Counted from the first letter of the stretch, positions 25,913 to 39,158 are shown. The stretch is DNA of 64,000 nt from Halomonas sp. NO4 (GCF_010994375.1 NZ_WHMA01000004.1:163217-227216), one strand, 5' to 3'. Numbers and translations are program-made. Notes: generated by a model from the sequence alone, not told the origin.

Positions 25913-25949
25913 AAACGACATCGCCCCGCAGTGCAGGGCGATGTCGTTT
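25913..25949. terminator. Bidirectional terminator after the dap operon
   Basis: A perfect 14-bp stem: AAACGACATCGCCC (25913-25926) and GGGCGATGTCGTTT (25936-25949), with a nine-base loop. It has U-rich ends in both directions. It lies between convergent genes and can stop both. Confidence 0.8.
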
Positions 25950-25966
25950 CAATGGGCAGCCGCTAT

Positions 25967-26431
25967 TCAGGTAATGACCGTGACGTCATCCGCTTGGAGG
26001 CCACGCTCATTCTCGATCACGTGATAGCGCACCTTCTGCCCCTCGGCCAGGGTGCGATGCCCGCGGCCGCGAATGGCACGGAAATGGACGAAGACATCCT
26101 CACCGCTGTCGCGCTTGATGAAGCCGTAGCCCTTGTTGACGTTGAACCACTTGACCTCGCCGATCTCGCGGTCGTCGTTCTCGACCTCGGCGATGTTGAC
26201 CAGCTGCGGAGTCAGGGCATTGACCGCCAGTGTGGCGATGAGCAGCAGCACGAATACCGCCGCGGCCGCCGCCACGTAGACCACGGCGATGCCGCCGACC
26301 TCGAGGCTTTCGAAGAGGCGGCGAGCCAGGTCACCGCCGGTAAGGTGGACGAAAAGGGCGATCAGCAACGGAGCCGGCGCGGCCAACAGCAGGCTGATCA
26401 GCGTGCAACGAAAGACAACCTTGCGATTCAT
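25967..26431 (-). CDS. Membrane-anchored cold-shock-domain protein
   Basis: The 154 residues have two hydrophobic helices at about 8-29 and 46-70, then a complete cold-shock domain at about 87-154. RNP1 (KGYGFIK) and RNP2 (DVFVHF) are intact, preceded by GEVKWFNVNKG. Free CspA-type proteins of about 70 residues bind single-stranded RNA and DNA; here the fold is tethered to the inner membrane, probably on the cytoplasmic side. ATG at 26431 has no obvious Shine-Dalgarno. It is divergent from slyX by 50 bases. The role is unknown; localised RNA binding is an inference. Confidence 0.88.
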   Translation of the reverse strand: MNRKVVFRCTLISLLLAAPAPLLIALFVHLTGGDLARRLFESLEVGGIAVVYVAAAAAVFVLLLIATLAVNALTPQLVNIAEVENDDREIGEVKWFNVNKGYGFIKRDSGEDVFVHFRAIRGRGHRTLAEGQKVRYHVIENERGLQADDVTVIT

Positions 26432-26481
26432 GGAATGGCAATGCTCACTAGTGATGGTGAAATAACGAAACAGGAGTCGCT

Positions 26482-26805
26482 ATGACGACACGACACAGGG
26501 CCGCACCGTCCGATAAGCGTGTGGCGATGAACGGCGACACGCAGCGCGAGGATTCTAGCACGGGCGAGGACGCATCGCCCGCCCGGCTGGCGGCGCGCCT
26601 GGAGGCGCTGGAGAGTCGCATCGCCTACCAGGAACACTGGCTGGATACCCTGGACCAGGCGGTCGCCGCCCAGGAGCAGCGCCTTGCCCAACTCGAACGG
26701 CTGGGTCAGCTGATGCAGCAGAAGCTGCGTCACCAGCAGCAGGAACTGCGGGAGATGGAAACAGCGACTTCCCGCCCGGAGGACGAGGTGCCGCCGCATT
26801 ACTAG
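26482..26805 (+). CDS. slyX: SlyX family coiled-coil protein
   Basis: The 107 residues show the SlyX core: RLEALESRIAYQEHWLDTLDQAVAAQEQRLAQLERLGQLMQQKL, a single coiled coil, ending EDEVPPHY (PPHY is the family C-terminus). ATG at 26482 is chosen for AGGAG six bases upstream; it adds about 30 polar residues compared with E. coli SlyX (72). A downstream ATG at 26527 would shorten this. Function is unknown in the family. The stop codon abuts an inverted-repeat element. Confidence 0.88.
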   Translation: MTTRHRAAPSDKRVAMNGDTQREDSSTGEDASPARLAARLEALESRIAYQEHWLDTLDQAVAAQEQRLAQLERLGQLMQQKLRHQQQELREMETATSRPEDEVPPHY

Positions 26806-26939
26806 GGACGAGGGACGAGGAGCAAGGACAGAGTCTCTGCTCCTAGAGGGAGTGGCAAGGGGCTTCCTTGTCACTTACTACTTGAACCTTGTTACTGGCC
26901 GAAGGCCGTAGGTTTTCCTTGTCGCTCGCCCCTCGTTCC
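26805..26939. repeat. 135-bp element with imperfect terminal inverted repeats
   Basis: The left arm 26805-26830 (GGGACGAGGGACGAGGAGCA...) and the reverse complement of 26914-26939 agree at 20 of 26 positions. The left arm itself holds a tandem GGGACGA unit. The GC content is lower than the flanking genes. It fills almost the whole gap between convergent slyX and trxB and could be a non-autonomous dispersed repeat and/or a terminator. No coding frame is supported inside. Confidence 0.6.
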
Positions 26940-26949
26940 TTGACCCCGT

Positions 26950-28259
<1,310 letters not shown>

Positions 28260-28440
28260 GACAAACTTCCGTGATCGGGCGTGTCGATTTCACTGTAGCC
28301 GAGAGGTCGCCGGGGCGTCTGCCCTCATGCCCGACCGTGCGCCGCTTGAAAACACCGGCCATCATGACCATGTGTTAAGGGTGGCGCCAGGACGGTTCGT
28401 CCACTCTCCCCCCAAGGCGACGCCGAAAAGGAGGACAGCA

Positions 28441-31185
<2,745 letters not shown>

Positions 31186-31220
31186 CAGGACCGCCTGACT
31201 CCTCATCATCGCACACGCGA

Positions 31221-31250
31221 AAGACCCCGCCGGGACACCGGCGGGGTCTT
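31221..31250 (+). terminator. Terminator of acnA
   Basis: A perfect 13-bp stem, AAGACCCCGCCGG with CCGGCGGGGTCTT, and a four-base loop, followed by TTGTTGT. It sits 35 bases after the acnA stop and also just downstream of the convergent hicB, so it probably serves both. Confidence 0.85.
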
Positions 31251-31286
31251 GTTGTCGTCGGCCTGGACTCGACGCGACAAGCCCTG

Positions 31287-31499
31287 TCAGGCGTACATCA
31301 GCCGCCCTTTGGGTTCCGGGATGGGGCGCCCCAACGCACGGGCCGTCTCGATCCACTCGCCGATGACACACTGGGCATTGGCTACGGCCTGCTCGTAAGT
31401 CTCTCCATCAGCCATGCAGCCTGGAAGTTCCGGCACCTCGACCACGAAAGAGCCATCCTCGTCGCTCCAGTAGATAATCAGTTCATACCTAATCGACAT
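31287..31499 (-). CDS. hicB: HicB family antitoxin, short form
   Basis: The 70 residues form the HicB partial RNase-H fold: YELIIYWSDEDGSFVVEVPELPGCMADGETYEQAVANAQ, followed by IGEWIETARALGRPIPEP. It ends right after this fold, with no ribbon-helix-helix or HTH tail, so it should neutralise HicA but may not bind DNA alone. ATG at 31499 overlaps the hicA 3' end by 11 bases. Local GC is near 55%, below the flanks, suggesting later acquisition. Confidence 0.9.
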   Translation of the reverse strand: MSIRYELIIYWSDEDGSFVVEVPELPGCMADGETYEQAVANAQCVIGEWIETARALGRPIPEPKGRLMYA

Positions 31500-31749
31500 T
31501 GGACTCTCCCAACCGGTACTTGACCAGAATGCGCCTGACCTGTTTGACCTGATACGGCTTGGCCTGGCTCCCCTTGGGCTGCAGATTGAGTATCTCGACG
31601 ACATCTTGGCGTGTGAAGATATGGTGGCTACCACTAACCCGCTCAGCGAAGCCGAGTCGCACCAGCAATTGGCATAGTGCCAGAAACTCGATGTTGGTAT
31701 CCGAGCTTCCTGCCAGCACCTTCTGCATCAGCTTCGCATGCTTCCCCAT
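31489..31749 (-). CDS. hicA: HicA family mRNA interferase toxin
   Basis: Ribosome-independent mRNA-cleaving toxin. It has 86 residues with NIEFLALCQLLVRLGFAERVSGSHHIFTR (catalytic His at 42 or 43 in the G-S-H motif) and ILNLQPKGSQAKPYQVKQVRRILVKY, the dsRBD-like HicA fold. ATG at 31749 has GAGGGAG upstream. The order hicA-hicB is the common one. The pair is wedged between the acnA terminator and maeA, on the maeA strand, with no clear promoter of its own. Confidence 0.9.
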   Translation of the reverse strand: MGKHAKLMQKVLAGSSDTNIEFLALCQLLVRLGFAERVSGSHHIFTRQDVVEILNLQPKGSQAKPYQVKQVRRILVKYRLGESNVD

Positions 31750-31813
31750 GCGCCACTCCCTCACAAATCGGAACTGGCCCAAGTCCGTGGCCCGGTTCCA
31801 TGATCGTCACGAC

Positions 31814-33493
31814 TCAGAACGAACGGCGGCGGTAGCGGCGATATTCCGGCGTCCAGCAGTTGCGCTCGATGGCTTCGCGCAGCTTGATGCCGTTGGTCTT
31901 GAGCGCCATGCCTTCGCCCTGAGCCTGGGCGGCCACGTCGAAGGCGATGGCCTTGGAGAGCTCGCGGATCTGGGAGAGGGGGGGCAGCAGCGCACCCTTG
32001 CCCTCCTTGACCAGCGGCGCCTCCCGGGCCAGCGCCCGGGAGGCGGCCATCAGCATGTCGTCGGTGACCCGGCGCGCCCCGGCGGCGACCACGCCGAGAC
32101 CGATCCCGGGAAAGATGTAGGCGTTGTTGCACTGGGCAATGGGGATGGAGCGGCCATCATGCTCCACCGGCGGGAAGGGACTGCCGGTGGCGACCAACGC
32201 CGCCCCGTCGGTCCAGCGGATGACGTCCTCGGGAATCGCCTCGGCCTGGGAGGTGGGGTTGGAGAGCGGCATGATCACCGGGTTCTCGCTGCCGGCGTGC
32301 ATGGCACGCACCACCTCCTCAGTGAATATGCCCTTCTGACCGCATACGCCGATCAGCACCGTGGGCGCGATGCGACGCACCGTCTCGGGGAGCCCCTGGC
32401 CGTCCCATCCCTCGGTGAGGGCTGCGTCGTGGGCCAGGCGCCGCTGGAAGTCGCGCAGCCAGGTCTGGTCGGTGGTCACCAGCCCCTCGCGGTCGACCAT
32501 GTAGATGCGCGAGCGTGCCTCGCTCTCCGAGAGGCCCTCGGCCTGCATGGCCACCACCACCTGCTCGGCAATGCCGCAGCCGGCGGAGCCGGCGCCGACG
32601 AACACCACGCGCTGGTCGGCGACGGTCTGGTCGCGCGCCTGGCAGGCCGCCATCAGGGTACCCACCACCACGGCGGCGGTGCCCTGGACGTCATCGTTGA
32701 AGCAACACAACTCGTCGCGATAGCGTTCGAGCAGCGGCACGGCGTTGGCCTGAGCGAAGTCCTCGAACTGCAGCAACACGTTGGGCCAGCGACGCTTCAC
32801 CGCGGCGACGAACTCGGCCATGAAGTCATCGTACTCCTCCTGGGAGATGCGCGGATGGCGCCAGCCCATGTACATGGGATCGTCGAGCAGGGTCTGATTG
32901 TTGGTACCCACGTCGAGCATGATCGGCAAGGTATAGGCCGGGCTGATCCCGCCGCAGGCGGTGTAGAGCGCCAGCTTGCCGATGGGGATGCCCATGCCGC
33001 CGATGCCCTGATCGCCGAGGCCGAGGATGCGCTCGCCGTCGGTGACCACGATGACCTTGACGTTGTCCTTGGTGGCGCTGCGCAGGATGTCGTCCATGTA
33101 CTCGCGGTCCGGGTAAGCGACGAACAGGCCCCGGTGATTGCGGTAGATGTTGGAGAACTCCTGGCATGCCTTGCCCACCGTGGGCGTGTAGATGATCGGC
33201 AGCATCTCTTCCAGATGCTCCGACACCAGCCGGTAGTAGAGGGTCTCGTTGTCGTCCTGGATGGCGCGCAGGTGGATGTGCCGCTCGAGATCGCTGTGGC
33301 ACTGCTGATACTGGTGATAGACGCGCGTCAGCTGATCGTCGATGGTTTCCACATTCTGCGGCAGCAGCCCGATCAGGTTGAATTCTAGGCGCTCTGCCTG
33401 GCTGAAGGCGCTGCCCTTGTTGAGCAGGGGCATCTCGAGCAGGGGCGGGCCGGCGTAGGGAATGTAGAGGGGACGCTTGGATTCAGTGGTCAT
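31814..33493 (-). CDS. maeA: NAD-dependent malic enzyme
   Basis: Oxidatively decarboxylates malate to pyruvate. It has 559 residues, near E. coli SfcA (565). [93 protein letters not shown] and the dinucleotide motif [13 protein letters not shown] define it. ATG at 33493 gives the family start; its ribosome site is weak. NAD rather than NADP preference is inferred from the SfcA-like sequence. Confidence 0.95.
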   Translation of the reverse strand: MTTESKRPLYIPYAGPPLLEMPLLNKGSAFSQAERLEFNLIGLLPQNVETIDDQLTRVYHQYQQCHSDLERHIHLRAIQDDNETLYYRLVSEHLEEMLPIIYTPTVGKACQEFSNIYRNHRGLFVAYPDREYMDDILRSATKDNVKVIVVTDGERILGLGDQGIGGMGIPIGKLALYTACGGISPAYTLPIMLDVGTNNQTLLDDPMYMGWRHPRISQEEYDDFMAEFVAAVKRRWPNVLLQFEDFAQANAVPLLERYRDELCCFNDDVQGTAAVVVGTLMAACQARDQTVADQRVVFVGAGSAGCGIAEQVVVAMQAEGLSESEARSRIYMVDREGLVTTDQTWLRDFQRRLAHDAALTEGWDGQGLPETVRRIAPTVLIGVCGQKGIFTEEVVRAMHAGSENPVIMPLSNPTSQAEAIPEDVIRWTDGAALVATGSPFPPVEHDGRSIPIAQCNNAYIFPGIGLGVVAAGARRVTDDMLMAASRALAREAPLVKEGKGALLPPLSQIRELSKAIAFDVAAQAQGEGMALKTNGIKLREAIERNCWTPEYRRYRRRSF

Positions 33494-33581
33494 CGCGGAT
33501 CTCGAGTCAGTGTCTGGAAACCGGGTCGCTGGCGCTCTGACGGCGCCTTTGGCGCCTACTCTAGCACGGCGCCCCAACCGC

Positions 33582-33606
33582 GGCGCCCCAGGTGGGTCGG
33601 GGCGCC
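33582..33606 (-). terminator. Stem-loop downstream of trpS
   Basis: GGCGCCCC (33582-33589) pairs with GGGGCGCC (33599-33606) over a nine-base loop, 26 bases after the trpS stop. There is no U-run. A further GGCGCC pair with AAA between lies at 33542-33556, so the region is hairpin-rich. Confidence 0.45.
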
Positions 33607-33632
33607 ACAAGGTACCGCTTGCCGGCGACGGG

Positions 33633-34646
33633 TCAGACGAAGCGGCCCAGGCCCGCCACCTCGCGCAGGCGATCCATGAAGGGCGCGGCCTCGGCGCGGG
33701 CACGCTCGGCGCCCTGCTGGAGCACGGCCTCGATGTGGCCGGGGTCCTCCATCAGCGCCTGGTAGCGCTCCCGCGGCTCGCGCAGGTGCTCGTTGAGGTA
33801 GGCGAAGAGACGATTCTTGACCTCGCCCCAGCCGATGCCGGCCTCGTACTCGGCGCGCATCGCCTCGCGCTCCTCGCGGGTGGCGAAGGCGGAGTAGATC
33901 TGGAAGAGGGTGCAGCCGTCCGGGTCCTTGGGCTCGCCGGGCTCCAGGGAGTTGGTCTTGATCTTGCGAATCAGCTTGAGCAGCTTCTTCTCGGAGACGA
34001 ACAGCGGAATGGTGTTGTTGTAGCTCTTGGACATCTTGCGCCCATCGAGGCCGTTCAGCGTCGCCACGTCGTCATCCACCACCGCCTCGGGCAGGGTGAA
34101 GTACTCGCCCTTGTAGAGGTGGTTGAAGCGCCCAGCCATGTCCCGGGCCATCTCGATGTGCTGGATCTGGTCGCGCCCCACCGGAACCTTCTGGGCGTTG
34201 AACATCAGGATGTCGGATGCCATCAGCACCGGATAGCCGAACAGCCCCATGGTGATCCCCTTGTCGGGGTCCTGGTTACCGGCGGCCTCGTTCTCGGCCA
34301 CCGCCGCCTTGTAGGCGTGGGCGCGGTTCATCAGCCCCTTGGCGCAGACGCAGGAGAGCAGCCAGGTGAGCTCGGGGATCTCGGGAATGTCCGACTGGCG
34401 GTAAAAGATGGCGTTGTCGGTATCCAGGCCCAGGGCCAGCCAGGTGGCGGCGATCTCGAGGCGCGATGCCTGCACCCGCTTGGGGTCCTGGCACTTGATC
34501 AGGGCATGCAGGTCGGCAAGGAAGTAGTAGGACTGGACGCCGGGATCCTGGCTTGCCGCGATGGCGGGCTTGATGGCCCCCACGTAGTTGCCCAGGTGCG
34601 GGGTGCCGGTGGTGGTGATACCGGTGAGAACGCGTGTCTTGGTCAT
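33633..34646 (-). CDS. trpS: Tryptophanyl-tRNA synthetase
   Basis: Class I synthetase charging tRNA-Trp. It has 337 residues with [17 protein letters not shown] (the HIGH-equivalent), [37 protein letters not shown] and KMSKSYNN (KMSKS). Length matches E. coli TrpS (334). ATG at 34646 is the only start that keeps the N-terminal beta-strand intact. It is a single-gene unit between ald and maeA. Confidence 0.97.
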   Translation of the reverse strand: MTKTRVLTGITTTGTPHLGNYVGAIKPAIAASQDPGVQSYYFLADLHALIKCQDPKRVQASRLEIAATWLALGLDTDNAIFYRQSDIPEIPELTWLLSCVCAKGLMNRAHAYKAAVAENEAAGNQDPDKGITMGLFGYPVLMASDILMFNAQKVPVGRDQIQHIEMARDMAGRFNHLYKGEYFTLPEAVVDDDVATLNGLDGRKMSKSYNNTIPLFVSEKKLLKLIRKIKTNSLEPGEPKDPDGCTLFQIYSAFATREEREAMRAEYEAGIGWGEVKNRLFAYLNEHLREPRERYQALMEDPGHIEAVLQQGAERARAEAAPFMDRLREVAGLGRFV

Positions 34647-34756
34647 GGAATTCGGAATGGCCTGATCGTTTCGTTGCGATCGCGCCAGTTTACCGTGACG
34701 CCCGGCTCAAGGCGAACCGGGCGGCGCTCCTGCCCGCAGCTAGCCGTGGGGAGGCC

Positions 34757-35872
34757 TTATTTCACCAGGCTGGCGGGGTCGACGCTCTGCAGACCGAAGG
34801 CCTCGGCCACGGCGGCGTAGGTGATCTGGCCGTCGTGGACGTTGAGGCCGGCCGCGAAGTGCGGGTCGTCGGCCAGCGCCTGCTGCCAGCCCTTGTCGGC
34901 CAGGGCGATGACGAATGGCAGGGTGGAGTTGGTCAGTGCCTGGGTGGAGGTGCGCGCCACGGCGCCCGGCATGTTGGCCACGCAGTAGTGGACGACACCG
35001 TCGACCACGTAGGTGGGCTGGGCATGGGTCGTCGGCCGGCTGGTCTCGAAGCAGCCGCCCTGATCGATGGCCACGTCCACCAGCACGCTGCCGGGCTTCA
35101 TGTCAGCCAGCATGGCACGGGTAATCAGCTTGGGCGCGGCGGCGCCGGGGATCAGCACGGCGCCGACGATCAGGTCTGAGTCGCGCACCGCCTCCTCGAT
35201 GGCATCGGCGGTGGAGAAGACCGTCTTCATGCGCCCCTGGTAGCGATCGTCGAGCACTTCCAGGCGGGGGATCGACTTGTCGAGCACCGTCACCTCGGCC
35301 CCCAGACCGAGCGCCATGCGCGCGGCGTTCTCGCCCACCACGCCGCCGCCGATCACAGCCACCTTGGCCGGGGCCACGCCGGGCACGCCGGGCAGCAGCA
35401 CGCCGGCACCGCCCTGAGCCTTCTCCAGACTGTGGGCACCCGCCTGGATGGCCATGCGCCCGGCCACGGTGCTCATCGGCGCCAGCAGCGGCAGGCCGCC
35501 TTGGCGATCGGTGATGGTCTCGTAGGCGATGCAGGTAGCGCCGCTCTCCATCAGCCCGCGCGTGAGCTTCTCCTCGGCGGCCAGGTGCAGGTAAGTGAAG
35601 AGCGTCTGGCCCTTGGCCAGGCGCTCGACCTCCTCGGCCTGTGGCTCCTTGACCTTGAGGATGAGGTCGGCGTCGCTCCACACCTTGGCCACGTCCGCCT
35701 CGAGGCGAGCACCGGCAGCCTCGAAGGCCGCATCGGCAAAGCCGGCCCCTTCGCCGGCACCCGCCTGCACGGTCACCTGATGACCGCGCGCCACCAGCTC
35801 GCGCGCCCCCGTGGGCGTCAGGGCGACGCGGTATTCATGGTTCTTGATTTCCTTGGGAACGGCGATCTTCAT
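34757..35872 (-). CDS. ald: Alanine dehydrogenase
   Basis: NAD-dependent interconversion of alanine with pyruvate and ammonia. It has 371 residues. [72 protein letters not shown] and [19 protein letters not shown] match Ald throughout. ATG at 35872 has GGAGGG upstream. Its own promoter candidate lies 48 bases upstream in an AT-rich stretch. The enzyme can serve alanine catabolism or ammonium assimilation; the context does not decide. Confidence 0.96.
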   Translation of the reverse strand: MKIAVPKEIKNHEYRVALTPTGARELVARGHQVTVQAGAGEGAGFADAAFEAAGARLEADVAKVWSDADLILKVKEPQAEEVERLAKGQTLFTYLHLAAEEKLTRGLMESGATCIAYETITDRQGGLPLLAPMSTVAGRMAIQAGAHSLEKAQGGAGVLLPGVPGVAPAKVAVIGGGVVGENAARMALGLGAEVTVLDKSIPRLEVLDDRYQGRMKTVFSTADAIEEAVRDSDLIVGAVLIPGAAAPKLITRAMLADMKPGSVLVDVAIDQGGCFETSRPTTHAQPTYVVDGVVHYCVANMPGAVARTSTQALTNSTLPFVIALADKGWQQALADDPHFAAGLNVHDGQITYAAVAEAFGLQSVDPASLVK

Positions 35873-35919
35873 GGGGGCCCTCCAGCGGTCGGTACGGAAT
35901 AAAGCGGGGTTACCCACCC

Positions 35920-35947
35920 ATTACAGCACAGGCAGGACATCCACCAA
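35920..35947 (-). promoter_or_regulatory. Promoter of ald, in an AT-rich gap
   Basis: Minus strand TTGGTG (35947-35942), 16-base spacer, TGTAAT (35925-35920). The octamer GCTGTAAT around the -10 recurs 69 bases upstream (minus strand, 35996-35989). The gap 35873-36081 is unusually AT-rich for the window (AAAAAACGAAAACAAC), which would suit binding of an Lrp-like regulator as known for ald in other bacteria; no specific site was identified. Confidence 0.5.
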
Positions 35948-36081
35948 GAGAGCCTGATAAAAAACGAAAACAACGTCCATTGCGCCGGATTACAGCAGAA
36001 AATCTTCCAACTAACGGGGCGGTCAACAAGAAATCATGACGTTTCGACCTCGACCAAGCCGGCGCCCCTCGCCACGCCGGC

Positions 36082-36405
36082 TCAGCCGGGCCGGACATGG
36101 CCGCACTGCCAGCAGGCATCGAACATGCCCTCCAGGCGCTCCCCGCAGCCCGGGCAGGTCCAGTCGGAGGCGTCGCTCTGCCCCGTCATGGCCTGGTCGA
36201 TCAGCACCTCGGCCCGCGCCCGGTTGTGCGGGGCGACCCACACCTCCGGCTCGCACTCGGTGAGCGGCAGTTCGCCGGCACCCCCGCCAAGGCTCAGGTT
36301 GCGCCGCTCCACGGGGATGCCGGCCGCCTCCAGCAGGTTGCCCACGTGACTGACCAGCAGCGCATTGGAGTGCGCAAAGATGCGAACGAAATCGGGTGCC
36401 GTCAT
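36082..36405 (-). CDS. DUF2007 protein with C-terminal zinc ribbon
   Basis: The 107 residues have an N-terminal DUF2007 (ferredoxin-like, GlnB-related in shape) domain, VRIFAHSNALLVSHVGNLLEAAGIPVERRN, with ECEPEVWV. A C-terminal zinc ribbon follows, CPGC...CWQCGH. DUF2007 proteins are called putative signal-transducing proteins but have no proven ligand. ATG at 36405 has GGGAGG upstream, 12 bases after rlmI, so the two are probably co-transcribed. Confidence 0.85.
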   Translation of the reverse strand: MTAPDFVRIFAHSNALLVSHVGNLLEAAGIPVERRNLSLGGGAGELPLTECEPEVWVAPHNRARAEVLIDQAMTGQSDASDWTCPGCGERLEGMFDACWQCGHVRPG

Positions 36406-36417
36406 GTCGCCTCCCGA

Positions 36418-37608
36418 TCAATCACGGAATACCCGGACGCCCAGGGCCTTCAGGTAGGCCGTTTCGGGGATCGCCGGATGCACCGGATGATCCGGCGCCT
36501 GGTGGCCCTGGAAGATCACCTGGCCGTGGCGGTCCTGATGGCGCACGGCGCCGCGTACCACTTCGACCAATCGCTCCGGTGCCAGGTGCATGGAGCAGGA
36601 GGCGGAGAGCAGCAGGCCGTCGCGCCCCAGCAGGCGCATCGCCTCGCGGTTGAGCCGGGCATAGGCGCGCTCGCCGCTGGCGATATCCTTGCGCTTCTTG
36701 ATGAACGCCGGCGGGTCGAGGATCACCACGTCGAAGCGCTCCCCCTCGGCGCGGAGGGCGGCCAGCGCCTCGAAGGCGTCGCCCTCGCCCACCGCCACCT
36801 CCTCGTGCAGGCCGTTCAGCGCGGCGTTCTCGGCCACCTGCTCGAGCGCCCGGGCGCTGGCGTCGATGCAGAGCACCTCGCTGGCGCCGTGGGCCGCCGC
36901 CTGCACGCCCCAGCCACCCACGTAGCTGAACACGTCGAGTACGCGCTTGCCGGCCACCAAGGCGTTGAGCCAGGCGCGATTGGCGCGGTGGTCATAGAAC
37001 CAGCCGGTCTTCTGGCCGTCGAGCACCGGCACCGCGAACCGCACGCCGTTCTCCTCCAGCAGCACCGGGCCGTCGAGGGTGCCCTTGACCACCTCGACCC
37101 GGGCCTCGAGCTGCTCCTGGCGCCGGCCCGACGAGTCGTTCTTGAAGACGATCACGCGCGGCGCGAGCACCTTGTCGAGGGCGGCGATGACCTCCTCGGC
37201 GAGGCGCTCCATGCCCAGGGTGTTGAGCTGCACGACCACCACGTCGTCGAAGCGGTCGACGACCAGCCCCGGCAGTAGGTCGCCCTCGCCGTGCACCAGA
37301 CGGTAGAAGGGCCTGGCGTAGAGCCGCTCGCGCAGCGCCAGGGCCTGGTTGAAGCGGTGCACCAGCAGCGAGCGGTCGAGCCGCACGCCGGGGTCGCGGG
37401 AGACGACCCGCGCGCAGATCAGCGAGTGCGGATTGACGTAGGCCACGCCCAGCGGCTTGCCGCCCGCCGCCTCGATCAGCGCCTGGGCGCCCGGCTCGAA
37501 GCCCTTGAGCGGCGTGGCGTCGGTGTCGATCTCGTTGGAGTAGAGCCACAGGTGACCGGCCTTGAGGCGGCGGTCGGCGTTCTTCTTGAGGCGCAGCGCT
37601 TGGGTCAT
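36418..37608 (-). CDS. rlmI: 23S rRNA (cytosine-1962-C5)-methyltransferase RlmI
   Basis: SAM-dependent rRNA methyltransferase. It has 396 residues, the same as E. coli RlmI. An N-terminal PUA domain (LKKNADRRLKAGHLWLYSNEI) is followed by VHGEGDLLPGLVVDRFDD, GQKTGWFYDHRANR, VLDVFSYVGGWGVQAAAHGA (SAM site) and ILDPPAFIKKRKD (catalytic segment). ATG at 37608 aligns with the family start; an upstream start would run into mutM's end. It lies 23 bases after mutM. Confidence 0.94.
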   Translation of the reverse strand: MTQALRLKKNADRRLKAGHLWLYSNEIDTDATPLKGFEPGAQALIEAAGGKPLGVAYVNPHSLICARVVSRDPGVRLDRSLLVHRFNQALALRERLYARPFYRLVHGEGDLLPGLVVDRFDDVVVVQLNTLGMERLAEEVIAALDKVLAPRVIVFKNDSSGRRQEQLEARVEVVKGTLDGPVLLEENGVRFAVPVLDGQKTGWFYDHRANRAWLNALVAGKRVLDVFSYVGGWGVQAAAHGASEVLCIDASARALEQVAENAALNGLHEEVAVGEGDAFEALAALRAEGERFDVVILDPPAFIKKRKDIASGERAYARLNREAMRLLGRDGLLLSASCSMHLAPERLVEVVRGAVRHQDRHGQVIFQGHQAPDHPVHPAIPETAYLKALGVRVFRD

Positions 37609-37631
37609 GGCGTGTCTCGCTCGAAAGGAAT

Positions 37632-38462
37632 TCAGGTCTGGCAATGAGGACAGAAAACGCTCGTCCGCTGACCGAGGGTCACCTGCCGCAGCTCGGCGCC
37701 GCAGCGCCGGCAGGGCTCACCGGCGCGGCCATAGACGTTGAGCCGCTGCTTGAAGTAGCCCGGCTCGCCGGCGCCGCCGACGAAGTCGCGCAAGGTGGTG
37801 CCGCCCTGGGTGATGGCCGCGGCCAGCACCTCCTTCACTGCGGCGGCCAGGCGAGCGTAGCGCTCGCGGGCGATGCGCCCGGCACTGCGGCGCGGGTCGA
37901 TGCCGGCCAGGAACAACGCCTCGGCGGCGTAGATATTGCCCACGCCCACCACCACGGCACTGTCCATCAAAAAGGGCTTGACCGCCAGGCGCCGGCCCCG
38001 GGAGAGCCGGTAGAGCCGCTCGCCGTCGAAAGCCTCGGAGAGGGGCTCCGGCCCCAGACGCGCCAGCCGCGGGTCGCGCTCGGGACTGCCGGCCAGCCAG
38101 TCGACGAAGCCGAAGCGCCGCGGGTCGTGGTAGCGCAGCAAGGCCCCGTCGTCGAGCACCAGGTCGAGATGATCGTGCTTCTTCGGCAGCTCACCGAGGC
38201 GAGCGATGCGCAGGCTGCCGGACATGCCCAGGTGCCAGAGCAGGCTTGCCGGCGCCGCGGCAGGCGTCGTGATCGGGATCAGCAGGTACTTGGCGCGCCG
38301 GGCGAGCGTGCCGAGGCGCGCCCCGACCAGGCGGTCGGCCAGGTCAACCGGCACCGGCACGCGCAGTCGCGGTTCGCGCACGACCACCTCCACGACCTCG
38401 CGCCCCTCCACGTGAGGGGCGATGCCGCGGCGGGTGGTCTCGACTTCGGGCAGCTCGGGCAT
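37632..38462 (-). CDS. mutM: Formamidopyrimidine-DNA glycosylase
   Basis: Removes 8-oxoguanine and formamidopyrimidines by base-excision repair. It has 276 residues: the catalytic N-terminus P-E-L-P-E (P2, E3), RRAKYLL (active Lys near 58), [22 protein letters not shown] (H2TH motif) and the zinc finger CRRCG...CPHC at the C-terminus. ATG at 38462 must be the start because P2 is the nucleophile. It lies after the rpmB-rpmG pair and its terminator. Confidence 0.97.
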   Translation of the reverse strand: MPELPEVETTRRGIAPHVEGREVVEVVVREPRLRVPVPVDLADRLVGARLGTLARRAKYLLIPITTPAAAPASLLWHLGMSGSLRIARLGELPKKHDHLDLVLDDGALLRYHDPRRFGFVDWLAGSPERDPRLARLGPEPLSEAFDGERLYRLSRGRRLAVKPFLMDSAVVVGVGNIYAAEALFLAGIDPRRSAGRIARERYARLAAAVKEVLAAAITQGGTTLRDFVGGAGEPGYFKQRLNVYGRAGEPCRRCGAELRQVTLGQRTSVFCPHCQT

Positions 38463-38489
38463 GGGGAGTTCCGTGCTCAACAGACGCAA

Positions 38490-38513
38490 GAACCCGACCA
38501 TGGGGCCGGGTTC
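38490..38513 (-). terminator. Terminator of rpmG
   Basis: GAACCCGACC (38490-38499) and GGCCGGGTTC (38504-38513) with a four-base loop. In the minus-strand RNA the one imperfect pair becomes G-U, and TTGCG follows. It lies 41 bases after rpmG. Confidence 0.6.
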
Positions 38514-38553
38514 AGGCGGACAGGCGTGTGCCTGCGGTGGAAGCGACCAAGAC

Positions 38554-38709
38554 TTACTTGATCTTGGCTTCCTTGTACATCACGTGCTTGCGGACGACCG
38601 GATCGTACTTCTTGAATTCGAGCTTGTCCGGGGTGTTCCGCTTGTTCTTGTCGGTGGTGTAGAAGTGACCGGTACCGGCACTGGACACCAGCTTGATCTT
38701 GTCGCGCAT
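38554..38709 (-). CDS. rpmG: 50S ribosomal protein L33
   Basis: The 51-residue protein reads [19 protein letters not shown], then [21 protein letters not shown] and YKEAKIK, which is L33 from end to end. It is the cysteine-free form, with no CxxC zinc ribbon, as in E. coli. ATG at 38709 is preceded by GAGGGAG. It follows rpmB by 24 bases. The gene was read directly from the sequence because of its size. Confidence 0.97.
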   Translation of the reverse strand: MRDKIKLVSSAGTGHFYTTDKNKRNTPDKLEFKKYDPVVRKHVMYKEAKIK

Positions 38710-38733
38710 GACTGCTCTCCCTCAGGTGAACGC

Positions 38734-38970
38734 TTAGACGGCTTCGCCGCGCTTGCGGATGTCGCTGAGCACCGCCTCGATGCCCTTCTTGTCGATGATG
38801 CGCATGCCCTTGGAGGAGACGCGCAGCTTGACGAAGCGGCCTTCGGCCTCCACCCAGAAACGATGAGTGTGCAGGTTCGGCAAGAAACGACGACGGGTCT
38901 TGCGCTGGGAGTGTGAAACGTTGTTACCAGTCACCGGGCGCTTGCCGGTAACCTGACATACTTTGGACAT
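38734..38970 (-). CDS. rpmB: 50S ribosomal protein L28
   Basis: Large-subunit protein of 78 residues: [38 protein letters not shown], the complete L28 signature. ATG at 38970 has GGAGG six bases upstream. With rpmG it forms the rpmBG operon, which in E. coli is also next to mutM, radC and coaBC (dfp); the same neighbourhood is preserved here. Confidence 0.98.
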   Translation of the reverse strand: MSKVCQVTGKRPVTGNNVSHSQRKTRRRFLPNLHTHRFWVEAEGRFVKLRVSSKGMRIIDKKGIEAVLSDIRKRGEAV

Positions 38971-39098
38971 GGGAGCCTCCAACCGCTTGGCCAGGTGTTC
39001 GCGAACACGGGCGTTCGCGTCCTGAGTGTTCAAAACCTGTCGGGCAAACCGGGAACGACCCCGTTGTCATTTAACCCAAGGGAATTCAAAGGCTGCAC

Positions 39099-39127
39099 TT
39101 TATAGCAGAGTGCGCCCCGGCAGGCAA
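39099..39127 (-). promoter_or_regulatory. Strong rpmB-rpmG promoter
   Basis: Minus strand TTGCCT (39127-39122), exactly 17 bases, TATAAA (39104-39099). The start site is near 39092, giving a leader of about 120 bases. This fits a highly expressed ribosomal protein operon. Confidence 0.75.
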
Positions 39128-39158
39128 TAGCAGCCGGGTATTCTACCTTTCCTGCTCT

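Noticed and set aside
28350-28385. Promoter for acnA at TTGAAA
   Set aside because: No acceptable -10 box occurs at 16-18 bases; the best match is CATGTG.
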